DNA of 64,000 bases, taken from IMG/VR virus record IMGVR_UViG_3300020421_000005, positions 48,725 to 112,724 of that record. The stretch is one strand, 5' to 3'. This stretch comes from a virus. The notes under the pieces were generated by a model. The model was not told the origin of the DNA, made no database searches, and saw only the letters and a list, made by a program, of their open reading frames with translations. Position numbers and translations under genes: made by a program. Positions 15,295 to 23,451 of the stretch are shown piece after piece; position 1 is the stretch's first letter, and each line of letters opens with the position of its first letter.

Positions 15295-15785
15295 TTTTTC
15301 CAGTTAAATGCTCGGTGTTTTGGATACTTCATACCGTTCCTGCCTATGAATTGTTCTGTAGGAAGTTTAGAAATTTCTCCCCAATCCTCATTTTTAGGAA
15401 CTTTTAATAAACTACCCACACCAGAGTACAGGTATTTGTGCAGTGTATTTTTAGGAACCGCAGCTCCGCCTCCACTATTTAGTAAGCTCATTGCAACTGC
15501 ATCACGATAAGATGGATTTACATAGTGTAAATTACATCCTAGAAACCCATCTCTATAGAATTTTAGTGCTACTGCAAGGGGTTGGGTATCCCAGAATTCA
15601 TATCTCTCAGGAAAAGATGGGCTGTATGAAAAGAAAAATAGGTCTCCTTCTGTCACACCACTAGTGTCACTGGCACTAATATCTGGATTCTGGACACTAG
15701 ACAATGCTTGTGAGAGAGCACTTACATACCATGCCCCACTTTTATTTTTCTTACCAGCTTGTTGTCTAATATCTTCTGCGATCAT
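15291..15785 (-). CDS. Conserved T4-like virion-associated protein (164 aa)
   Basis: Contains GDLFFFSYSPSFPERYEFWDTQPLAVAL and YRDGFLGCNLHYVNPSYRDAVAMSLL, a pattern (F-Y---PL---L--Y-DGFLG-NLHY-----R) that I recall in T4-like phage proteins of the head/neck gene neighbourhood. T4 gp2, the DNA end protector, lies next to gp4 in T4, so this is a candidate, but I cannot confirm it. It overlaps gp4 by 20 bases. Confidence 0.75.
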   Translation of the reverse strand: MIAEDIRQQAGKKNKSGAWYVSALSQALSSVQNPDISASDTSGVTEGDLFFFSYSPSFPERYEFWDTQPLAVALKFYRDGFLGCNLHYVNPSYRDAVAMSLLNSGGGAAVPKNTLHKYLYSGVGSLLKVPKNEDWGEISKLPTEQFIGRNGMKYPKHRAFNWKK

Positions 15786-16245
15786 GAGATATACCTAAAT
15801 CGTCTTCGGTCATGATCTTGAATTCATACTTTCTATCAGCACAGTATTGTTCTGCTGCTTTCCACTTTGCTTCATTGATAACCCATGTTTGAACATCATG
15901 TGCCCATGCCTTAGTTCTCCTTTTTGGATTCTTTGGAGGAGCCTTACATTGTTTTTTGGGTTTCACTTCTATCACAACAGATCGTTTCTTTCCATTTGAG
16001 TCGGTGTATTTGATGAAGAAGTCGGGAAAGTATCTGTGCATTTTTCTATCTAAGGGATTCTTGTATGGTATCCAGAATTCCTCTGATTGCCATTGACTTA
16101 TGTTCTCTGTCAGATCACAGTATTCCATGAATTTTCTCTCCCATAGAGAGCGATAAATGATCTGAGTGGGATCACCTTTATACTTTTTAGTATGTTTTGG
16201 TTTAAATTTTCCCTTATAAGCCATATACATAGTATGGTAAGTCAT
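15766..16245 (-). CDS. 4: Head completion nuclease-like protein gp4
   Basis: A 159-residue protein with YRSLWERKFMEYCD and a PD-(D/E)XK-type core RYFPDFFIKY ... VIEVKPKKQ, as in T4 gp4, which completes the filled head before tail joining. The more usual N-terminus MAYKGKFKPK starts at 16224; the ATG at 16245 is an upstream alternative. It begins the minus-strand operon and diverges from gp54. Confidence 0.87.
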   Translation of the reverse strand: MTYHTMYMAYKGKFKPKHTKKYKGDPTQIIYRSLWERKFMEYCDLTENISQWQSEEFWIPYKNPLDRKMHRYFPDFFIKYTDSNGKKRSVVIEVKPKKQCKAPPKNPKRRTKAWAHDVQTWVINEAKWKAAEQYCADRKYEFKIMTEDDLGISHDRRRY

Positions 16246-16250
16246 AACCT

Positions 16251-16257
16251 TATTTAG
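16251..16257 (-). promoter_or_regulatory. Late promoter box, minus strand
   Basis: CTAAATA on the minus strand, directly upstream of the gp4 start and back to back with gp54. Confidence 0.45.
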
Positions 16258-17241
16258 ATGGCCTTAGATAGTTCAAAAAGTTATTTTGCGACTAAAGTGG
16301 GAAACTTGGGAGCAAGTCCCCAAAATCCTAGACCCTTTTCTGACATACAAGATACTGCATTAGATGTTGGTGAAACATTTGAAACTAGTTTCTTGGATGC
16401 TCTGGGACATCCATCTCTGTCAAGTTTTTATAAAGTAAGATTAGATCTAGCGCCTACTAATTCAGAGAGCACTTTAGAGAAGTGGTTACAGGCATGTGGT
16501 GTATATACTAGTGATGGTGGATTGGGTCAAGAAAGATTCTCCTTAATGGCAACTGAAGCAATATTGCCTGGAGCAACCTTTGCAACCACTTCAGAGGTTG
16601 GAAGTAGACAAGGTATAGTTGAGAAATTCGCAGCACAAAGAACATTTAATGATGTTGCAGTCACTTATTACTTGACAGGAGACTATAGAAGTCTTACACT
16701 GTTCCAAGAATGGATTAACTACATAAACCCACTTTATGATGGTCAAGGCAAACTTCCAAGTGATAAATCACGTCGGGTTGGTCAGGGATTCTTCCCGTCA
16801 GCTACAGGATATCCAGAAAATAAACATGTTTCAAGTAATAATTTCTTGAGATATAGATATCCAAACTCATACAAGAGAAGTATGACTATAACTAAATTTG
16901 AGAGGAATATTGATACAACACTCATTCGTCCAACAAGTGTCGCATTAAGCCTATCAGATTCATCGGAAGAACTGGTTCCAGAAGCACTAAGTTATAGGTT
17001 TGTTAATATCTTCCCTACATCAATACAAGACGTTGCACTATCATATTCAAATTCTCAGGTGTTACAAGTTACAGTTAATTTTGCTTATGACAGATATGTT
17101 ATGGTGAGGAGTGCTGATGTTATTGGATTTACTGGAGGAAGCCTTACATTTCCATCTAATGACACTGATGACAACAGTACTCCTCTTTCAGACAAGCAAG
17201 CTATCACCAATGAGGAGGAATCTTCAACCACAGCAAAATAG
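16258..17241 (+). CDS. 54: Baseplate tail-tube initiator gp54-like
   Basis: A 327-residue protein of the tail-tube superfamily: SFYKVRLDLAPTNSE, an ATEAILPGATFATTSEVGSRQGIVEKFAAQRTFNDVAVTYYLTGDY core and a beta-rich C-terminus (RFVNIFPTSIQDVALSYSNSQVLQVTVNFAYDRY). With gp48 it would start tube polymerisation on the hub. The assignment rests on fold-like pattern and position between gp4/gp48 and gp26. Confidence 0.75.
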   Translation: MALDSSKSYFATKVGNLGASPQNPRPFSDIQDTALDVGETFETSFLDALGHPSLSSFYKVRLDLAPTNSESTLEKWLQACGVYTSDGGLGQERFSLMATEAILPGATFATTSEVGSRQGIVEKFAAQRTFNDVAVTYYLTGDYRSLTLFQEWINYINPLYDGQGKLPSDKSRRVGQGFFPSATGYPENKHVSSNNFLRYRYPNSYKRSMTITKFERNIDTTLIRPTSVALSLSDSSEELVPEALSYRFVNIFPTSIQDVALSYSNSQVLQVTVNFAYDRYVMVRSADVIGFTGGSLTFPSNDTDDNSTPLSDKQAITNEEESSTTAK

Positions 17242-17255
17242 CTTCAAAAACCCTT

Positions 17256-17262
17256 CTAAATA
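17256..17262 (+). promoter_or_regulatory. Late promoter box for the hub operon
   Basis: CTAAATA, 21 bases before the gp26 ATG, in the only gap of the operon. Confidence 0.5.
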
Positions 17263-17282
17263 ATAACGAATAATTACATATT

Positions 17283-17999
17283 ATGCCTTTACCAAAAATT
17301 ACGACCACTGAGTATGAGTTGGAATTGCCATCAAATGGAAAGACTATCAAGTACAGACCGTTTCTGGTAAAAGAAGAAAAAATACTTATTCTCGCTCTAG
17401 AGGGTGGAAATCAAAAAGAGATTACTAATGCAGTCAAGCAAGTAATTAAGGAGTGTGTTATCACAAAAGGACTCAAGGTTGATAATCTGCCTGCCTTTGA
17501 TATTGAATACTTATTTTTAAATATCCGTGGTAAGTCTGTAGGTGAATCTATTGATCTCCTTGTTACATGTGGTGATGATGGAAAAACAGAAGTGAGTGTA
17601 AATGTTCCCATTTCTGCCATTCAAGTTGTAAGATCTGAAGACCATACAACAGAAATTGAGATAGGTGATGGTTGGACTGTAAAGATGAAATATCCTTCTC
17701 TTAATCAGTTCATTGAAACTAATTTCACTGATAGTGAGGATACTATTGAGAAATCATTTACTGTTCTCTCTAGTTGTATTGAGATGGTTTATAATGATGC
17801 AGAGATGTTTGCCGCATCAGACTGTACTAAGAAAGAGTTAAAAGAATGGGTCGAAGCGTTGACTTCACAACAGTTTCAAAAACTTGAAAGATTTTTTGAA
17901 ACCATGCCTAAATTGTCACATACGGTGACTGTAATTAATCCAAACACTAATAAGAAAAACACTGTAGTATTAGAGGGCTTAGCCGATTTTTTCGCCTAA
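17283..17999 (+). CDS. 26: Baseplate hub protein gp26-like
   Basis: A 238-residue protein starting MPLPKITTTEYELELPSNGKTIKYRPFLVKEEKILILA, the hallmark of cyanophage gp26 (T4 hub assembly group; the YRPFLVKEEK motif is widespread). Helical C-terminal half. Late box upstream, gp51 directly downstream. Confidence 0.88.
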   Translation: MPLPKITTTEYELELPSNGKTIKYRPFLVKEEKILILALEGGNQKEITNAVKQVIKECVITKGLKVDNLPAFDIEYLFLNIRGKSVGESIDLLVTCGDDGKTEVSVNVPISAIQVVRSEDHTTEIEIGDGWTVKMKYPSLNQFIETNFTDSEDTIEKSFTVLSSCIEMVYNDAEMFAASDCTKKELKEWVEALTSQQFQKLERFFETMPKLSHTVTVINPNTNKKNTVVLEGLADFFA

Positions 18000-18001
18000 G
18001 T

Positions 18002-18193
18002 ATGTCTCACATTAATCTTGAGACATACTTCCGAATCAATTTCGCTCTCATGCAGTACCATAAATACAATTTGTGGGATATTGAGAATTGGATGCCTTGG
18101 GAAAGAGACATCTATGTTGGATTACTTAGACTTCACATTGAAGAAGAAAACCTAAAAGCAAAAGCTAGGGAAGCTCAAATGAAGAATGGCTAA
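18002..18193 (+). CDS. 51: Baseplate hub assembly protein gp51-like
   Basis: A 63-residue helical protein starting MSHINLETYFRINFALMQYHKYNLWDIENWMPWERDIYVGLL. Short length and position directly after gp26 fit cyanophage gp51, a T4 hub assembly factor. It overlaps the next gene by 8 bases. Confidence 0.78.
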   Translation: MSHINLETYFRINFALMQYHKYNLWDIENWMPWERDIYVGLLRLHIEEENLKAKAREAQMKNG

Positions 18194-19904
18194 AGTAACT
18201 ACATCACTATTTGAAACAGCTGCAAAAGCAAAGAAAGTTGTAAAAGCAGATAAGATTTTTGGAAAAAACACCAAGAGTCAAATAGATGGTGCAAAGAATA
18301 CAATACTACCTACAAAGGGGAAGTTAAGTAAAGTCAGAGGCAAGATGTCTCTGGTTCCTCAAGCTTTAAAACCTCCCGAAACGGTAACACCTAGAACAAG
18401 TGTCAAAAGAGTTGGAAGATTAGTAGAAAATAAAGTCCAAAACTTAGTTCCTAATTTAGTAAAGTCTGTACAATCAAAGGTTAGTGATTTTGACCCACAG
18501 GCGTTCTTAGGTAAAATATTTGATGGTGGTTTAAATTCTTTAGAGAAATTTGGATCTGGGTTGACTGGTCTGCAATCTTCTCTAAAAAGATCTCTAGGAT
18601 TTTTAAGTGAAGCGAAGGGGATCGTCATTGATCTTATCGAGAAGATGGCGAAGGCCAAACCCCAAAAGTCAAAGGGAGGTCTGGTAAAAGGAGTACTAAA
18701 AGGTGCCGCAGTTGTTGGGTTGGCCGCACTGGCAGTTAAGGGAGCACCACTAGCTTTAGGTGCCGCTGGTGCAATAGGTGGTGCATTATTTAAGGCAAGT
18801 CCTTTGGGAAAGGGTGCTACTCTTGCTAAGAAGGTTTTTGGACGTAAGAAAGATGACGAAGTAATTGACGGAACTACAGCAGAAGTAACTAAACAATTTA
18901 AAAAATCTTTAGATACATTTGATGAAGCTTTGAGTCTCATTGAAATGCAGTTCAAAGGTAAACTTGGTAGAAGACTTAGAAAAAGGAGTCAAGATGATCA
19001 ACCACCAACAGAAGGCGATGGCTCTGGCGATGGTAGTGGGGATGATCAGAGTCAAGTAAACGGAGAGAAACCGAAGATAATGACGGAGAATGAGTATAAT
19101 AATGCCAAAGTTGAAGATCTTTCGCTTCCTGATACCTATGAGGAATATTTAAAAGAGAATAATCAACCAGTTACGACAACTAAAAAAATTGATGAAGTAG
19201 ATTTACCTGATCCTAATAAAAAACACGACCAAAATGTTGATTCCTCTGGAAAGAATATTCCTCTAGGAACTGTTGTTGGTGGTGATCCAGATGAAACTAA
19301 AGTAACACCACTTACTGAACCAACAAGTGATTTGAGTGGACAGGGAGGACCTAGTTTAGTACTAAAACCTCAGAATATAGAGTTTATCAAGGGAAACAGA
19401 GGTGCTCTTGGACCTCAAGGAGATCCAGGCAGTAAAACTACGGTCACGAATCCAGCGGCACCTGAGGCACCTGAGGCAGAGAAACCTAAACCAGAGGGAC
19501 TTATGAGAGGTCTCGCTGGTCTGGGTGATTTTTTAACTTTTGGAATGACTGACCTTGATGGGAGAGGAGATCTATTTAAAGACAGAGAAAAAGGTCAATT
19601 AAATACAGGTGTAGACAGTTCAACAGAAATTCCTAAACTAGATATTTCTCCTGATCTGAAAACTCTTGGAGCAGTAGAACAGATAACAGATGGTATAAGT
19701 CAACCAGCTAGAGGAGGTAGTGATGTAAAAGATACTCCAATGCCAATATCAATACCAGTTCCAGTAGGACAAGGTAATAATCAAAAAGGTGAATACAAAA
19801 TGAGTAGAATGGCAAATGAACCTCCCATATTACTTTCAGTAGATATGGACAACATGCACATTACGACAACTAAATCACTGTTTAATATTATAGGTGCGTT
19901 ATAA
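18186..19904 (+). CDS. Baseplate hub structural protein, long (572 aa)
   Basis: Lys-rich N-terminus (about 1-110), a Gly/Ala/Leu hydrophobic segment (VKGVLKGAAVVGLAALAVKGAPLALGAAG, split here by one short polar turn) that could insert in a membrane, a disordered acidic middle and a short collagen-like GALGPQGDPGSK. No catalytic domain. Position between gp51 and the transglycosylase marks it as a hub or tape-like structural protein. The hydrophobic segment recalls tape-measure or DNA-injection proteins. Confidence 0.72.
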   Translation: MAKVTTSLFETAAKAKKVVKADKIFGKNTKSQIDGAKNTILPTKGKLSKVRGKMSLVPQALKPPETVTPRTSVKRVGRLVENKVQNLVPNLVKSVQSKVSDFDPQAFLGKIFDGGLNSLEKFGSGLTGLQSSLKRSLGFLSEAKGIVIDLIEKMAKAKPQKSKGGLVKGVLKGAAVVGLAALAVKGAPLALGAAGAIGGALFKASPLGKGATLAKKVFGRKKDDEVIDGTTAEVTKQFKKSLDTFDEALSLIEMQFKGKLGRRLRKRSQDDQPPTEGDGSGDGSGDDQSQVNGEKPKIMTENEYNNAKVEDLSLPDTYEEYLKENNQPVTTTKKIDEVDLPDPNKKHDQNVDSSGKNIPLGTVVGGDPDETKVTPLTEPTSDLSGQGGPSLVLKPQNIEFIKGNRGALGPQGDPGSKTTVTNPAAPEAPEAEKPKPEGLMRGLAGLGDFLTFGMTDLDGRGDLFKDREKGQLNTGVDSSTEIPKLDISPDLKTLGAVEQITDGISQPARGGSDVKDTPMPISIPVPVGQGNNQKGEYKMSRMANEPPILLSVDMDNMHITTTKSLFNIIGAL

Positions 19905-21796
19905 TGAAGAATAAATCTAAAATAACAGGTATCCGACAGAAGGCTCAGAAGTCTGTAGATAAATCTGAATCATCTATAGATCGATTTTCCCGCTTTATGG
20001 GTGTCATATCTAAAGGTATTTCAAAGGATATTCCTAGTAAGAAAACATTAAAAAAAGCTAGATTATTTGCAAAAAATTTCGGTGGTGGGAGGAGTGCAAA
20101 AGTGAATAAAATGTTACTTGGTGGTGCTATAATGTTGCCTCTAGTTTTGGGACAAATGATGTCAAAGGAGAGATCTACAGAGGAACTTCTCCAAACCCAA
20201 TATGGTGGAAACGAAAAAGCAATGCAGAAAGATCTCGATGAAGAACAAAAGGTTAGAGACGAAGGACTAAAAAAAGTAGAAACCACTGCTGATGAGAATA
20301 AAGACATAGCATTAGACAAGAAGAAAGATCTTCAAGCAGTATCTCAGAAAGGTCCAGAAGAAATTACTGAGTCAGAAGTTAACTCTGATGATAGTACTCT
20401 AGAAAGAATGAATGATAGACTGGCAACTGAGGATCAAAGTCTGGATAAGAAAAATGTAGAACAGTTTGGAGAGTTGATGGATAGATTCAAATTTCTTGCT
20501 AAACAAGGTGCCTTTATGGGTGAGGAGGAAGGTCCATCCGTAGGCGAAAAGTTGAATAATTTACGCAAAAAGGTAATGAAAGACATCAGAAAAGTTACTG
20601 GTGGTAAAGTTGATGACGGTGTATATTCTCTTGGTTTTGGAATAAATGTTGTAAATCCTCTTTCAAAGAAAGGCAGGAACATTATAAAGAACACGACTAG
20701 TAACTTGTGGAATACCGTGTTTGGACCTAAAAACGACAAAGACAAGAAAACTGAAAAAAGTGATATTGAAAAAATTAATGAAGTAGTTAAAGCACAGTTG
20801 GAAGAAAATGAAAAGCAATTTCGAGATGCTGGGGGAATAAGTCTACCACCTGGCTCAGAGGAACTTAAGAACTATCTTAGAACTAAGACTGAATTAGAAA
20901 AGTTACAGGAACGAATTCAAAAAGATCCTTTTAAGGTAGTTGCAGAGTTCATGGCAGCTGCCAATCCCAGTAGTGTTTCATCACAAAGTAGCATGTTGAG
21001 TCTAACTGTTGACACAGGTGAAGTGCCTACAAAAGTTGCAAATGATCTAGATTTTCAACGAGGAGTTAATGAACTTGCACAAAAATATAATGTAAGTGTG
21101 CAAGATCTATATGCTGTAATGAGCTTTGAGTCTGGTGGGACATTTGATCCATCAAAGAAAAATATGCAGGGGTCTGGTGCTACTGGTTTGATTCAATTCA
21201 TGCCATCAACAGCAAAAGGATTGGGAACATCTACTGAAGAACTATCAAAGATGACAAGAACTGAACAATTAAAATATGTTGACAAGTATTTTTCAAATAA
21301 AGGAATTGAAGGTGGAAATCTTGATGATCTTTACATGTCAATTTTATTCCCTGTTGCTGTAGGTAAACCAGATGATTTTGTTCTCTTTGGTAAGGGTGCA
21401 ATAGAGGGATATAGAGGCATAGCATACGATCAAAATGCAGGTTTAGATAAGAATGGTGATGGAAGTATTACTAAGGCAGAGGCTGCTGCCAGTGTTAGGA
21501 GTCATAAAGGAGCAATGGGATTCACTGAATCTACTGATCCTATGGGAGATCAGTCATCTCTCAATCCAAATAATCCTAATATGATTGCTCAATTATCTCC
21601 AGAGGGATATATGCCTTATGATGATCCAGCTGGATCACCTCCACAACTTATTGCACTTACTCCACAGTTGCAAACTGCTCAGGCTGGAGTGGTTGCAACA
21701 GGATCAGGAGGTGATGGTTCTCCACAAATAATGCCAATAACAGATGTTGGAGCAATTCTTTCTCAAATTCAACTTAACAATTTAGCTAGAACCTGA
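19904..21796 (+). CDS. Hub-associated lytic transglycosylase
   Basis: A 630-residue protein. After a basic N-terminus with a hydrophobic segment (LLGGAIMLPLVLGQMM) and a long helical region, residues about 385-470 form a soluble lytic transglycosylase domain: LYAVMSFESGGTFDPS with the catalytic Glu, and GSGATGLIQFMPSTAKGLG. A C-terminal DKNGDGSITKAEA is a calcium-binding EF-hand-like loop. It probably opens host peptidoglycan at injection, replacing the lysozyme that T4 carries in gp5. Confidence 0.82.
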   Translation: MKNKSKITGIRQKAQKSVDKSESSIDRFSRFMGVISKGISKDIPSKKTLKKARLFAKNFGGGRSAKVNKMLLGGAIMLPLVLGQMMSKERSTEELLQTQYGGNEKAMQKDLDEEQKVRDEGLKKVETTADENKDIALDKKKDLQAVSQKGPEEITESEVNSDDSTLERMNDRLATEDQSLDKKNVEQFGELMDRFKFLAKQGAFMGEEEGPSVGEKLNNLRKKVMKDIRKVTGGKVDDGVYSLGFGINVVNPLSKKGRNIIKNTTSNLWNTVFGPKNDKDKKTEKSDIEKINEVVKAQLEENEKQFRDAGGISLPPGSEELKNYLRTKTELEKLQERIQKDPFKVVAEFMAAANPSSVSSQSSMLSLTVDTGEVPTKVANDLDFQRGVNELAQKYNVSVQDLYAVMSFESGGTFDPSKKNMQGSGATGLIQFMPSTAKGLGTSTEELSKMTRTEQLKYVDKYFSNKGIEGGNLDDLYMSILFPVAVGKPDDFVLFGKGAIEGYRGIAYDQNAGLDKNGDGSITKAEAAASVRSHKGAMGFTESTDPMGDQSSLNPNNPNMIAQLSPEGYMPYDDPAGSPPQLIALTPQLQTAQAGVVATGSGGDGSPQIMPITDVGAILSQIQLNNLART

Positions 21797-23208
21797 TGGC
21801 ATATTCCTTACTGTACGCTGATTTCAAACAAGTTTTAATCACCCCTGAGAATAACATTACTCTCAAGAGGGGTGGTTCTAGTGACTCAAATAAAGAGGGA
21901 GTAGATTCTCTCGAAATTAAGAACTCAGTTGTGCAATGTGATTATTTTGAGGATCTCTTATCTCCAGCAATAACAGTGAGATTGTTATGCTCTGATACTT
22001 CTGGTCTCTTATCTTTAGTACCTATAAGAGGGTATGAGAGAATTGATCTTATTATAGGAACTGCATTTGGTGATGTTAAGTTTACTGAGGAAAATGGAAA
22101 TCCCTTATATGTTTCTTCCATTGAAAAAGTTAGTCAAGTTGAAGGACAGGAGACATTCACTCTTAAGTGCTGTACTCTGAGTAATCTTTCAAATGAGACT
22201 ACTAGAGTCGTGAAAAGATATGAAAAAGGACTAATAAGTGAACACGTTAAGAACATACTAACAGATGTTCTACTAATTGATGAAGATAGGATGAGCATTG
22301 AGAAGAGTATTACTCCTTATGGTTTCATAGGTAACATGAGAAAACCATTCTATACTATACAATGGTTATGCCCAAAAGCAGTTCCAACAACATCTACAGT
22401 ATCAGGTACATCGGGAGAAGGAGTAAAAGCAGAAGGAAAAGGAACCTCTGGATTCTTTTTCTATGAAGATTATGATGGATATAAGTTTAAGTCAGTAGAT
22501 AAAATGGTGGATGCTACTCAAGTGGACTATCCAGATGACGGAGAGAAACTCATGAATGACTATAGTATCCCAACATATACTCATTCAACTTTAATTAGTT
22601 CAAACGATGAATCAAATAATTATAAAATTCTTTTTGCTAGTATAGACAAAACAACAGATTTACAGAAAAATTTAAGGGTTGGTCTTTATAGTAACTTGAC
22701 ATATGTGTATGATCCGTTAAAATGGAAGTTAGATGTGGTGAAATACAGTCTAAAGGATAACGTAAAAGAAGACAATTTGAAGCGATCTGGTGAAGATGTT
22801 CCTATTCCACAGGGAGATCTTACCAAATATGCTTCAAGAGTTCTTGTAAGAATGGGTGATAGGGGAATGTGGAACCTAGGCCTTGAGGAATCTGCTGAAG
22901 ATGTAGAGGGACAGGGTAGAGATCCTAGTGATATGGCAAAAGCCTTTACTAGATACACAATGCTCTTCCAACAGTCCCTAAATATAAGTGTACCCTGTAA
23001 TCCTCTATTAAGAGTAGGGAGTATAATTAGAGTAGAACTTCCAGAGGTAGGTGATACGCATAGCAAATCACCTAGAGGTCAGAAGCAAACAGACTCTGAA
23101 CAAAGTGGATTCTTTGTTATCCGTAGTGTACGACACCACTTTGAAATAACTGAGGGGAGAAATGTCACCTCCCTAAATCTCATTAGAGATTCATATGGCA
23201 TCCAATAA
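21796..23208 (+). CDS. 27: Baseplate hub protein, gp27-like
   Basis: A 470-residue beta-rich protein starting MAYSLLYADFKQVLITPENNITL, with VVQCDYFEDLLSPAITVRLLCSDTSGLLSLVPIRGYERIDLIIGT, which fits the first tail-tube-like domain of hub proteins (gp27/VgrG N-terminal type), and a C-terminal IRVELPEVGD ... SGFFVIRSVRHHFEITEGRNVTSLNLIRDSYG. In T4, gp27 forms the trimeric hub cup below the tube. The call rests on pattern and on the gp5-like gene two genes downstream. Confidence 0.75.
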   Translation: MAYSLLYADFKQVLITPENNITLKRGGSSDSNKEGVDSLEIKNSVVQCDYFEDLLSPAITVRLLCSDTSGLLSLVPIRGYERIDLIIGTAFGDVKFTEENGNPLYVSSIEKVSQVEGQETFTLKCCTLSNLSNETTRVVKRYEKGLISEHVKNILTDVLLIDEDRMSIEKSITPYGFIGNMRKPFYTIQWLCPKAVPTTSTVSGTSGEGVKAEGKGTSGFFFYEDYDGYKFKSVDKMVDATQVDYPDDGEKLMNDYSIPTYTHSTLISSNDESNNYKILFASIDKTTDLQKNLRVGLYSNLTYVYDPLKWKLDVVKYSLKDNVKEDNLKRSGEDVPIPQGDLTKYASRVLVRMGDRGMWNLGLEESAEDVEGQGRDPSDMAKAFTRYTMLFQQSLNISVPCNPLLRVGSIIRVELPEVGDTHSKSPRGQKQTDSEQSGFFVIRSVRHHFEITEGRNVTSLNLIRDSYGIQ

Positions 23209-23217
23209 GGAGGAAAA

Positions 23218-23445
23218 ATGGAAAGTTTAGAGAAACACATTCAAAAAGATAAGGAGATCTTAGAAGATCCCACAACAAGTCCTGCTGCTCGTAGGCATAT
23301 CAAAGAAGAACTTCATGAATTAGAAGTTTACTCTCATAATCACCGTCAAGAGATTGAGTCTGGAGATCATCACGATCCTACCGCACTAGAGTTATTTTGT
23401 GAAGTAAACCCAGACGAGCCTGAGTGCTTAATTTATGACGATTAA
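23218..23445 (+). CDS. cp12: CP12-like Calvin-cycle regulator
   Basis: A 75-residue protein whose end LELFCEVNPDEPECLIYDD matches the CP12 C-terminal loop (FC-x2-NP-x4-EC-x2-YDD) with the redox cysteine pair Cys61 and Cys70 that binds GAPDH. The host N-terminal cysteine pair is absent and the central PRK-binding AWDxVEEL motif is not clear (only KEELHELEVY). CP12 shuts down GAPDH and PRK; phage CP12 with TalC pushes carbon into the pentose phosphate pathway. GGAGG ribosome site upstream. It lies within the structural operon. Confidence 0.8.
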   Translation: MESLEKHIQKDKEILEDPTTSPAARRHIKEELHELEVYSHNHRQEIESGDHHDPTALELFCEVNPDEPECLIYDD

Positions 23446-23451
23446 TGCCTG

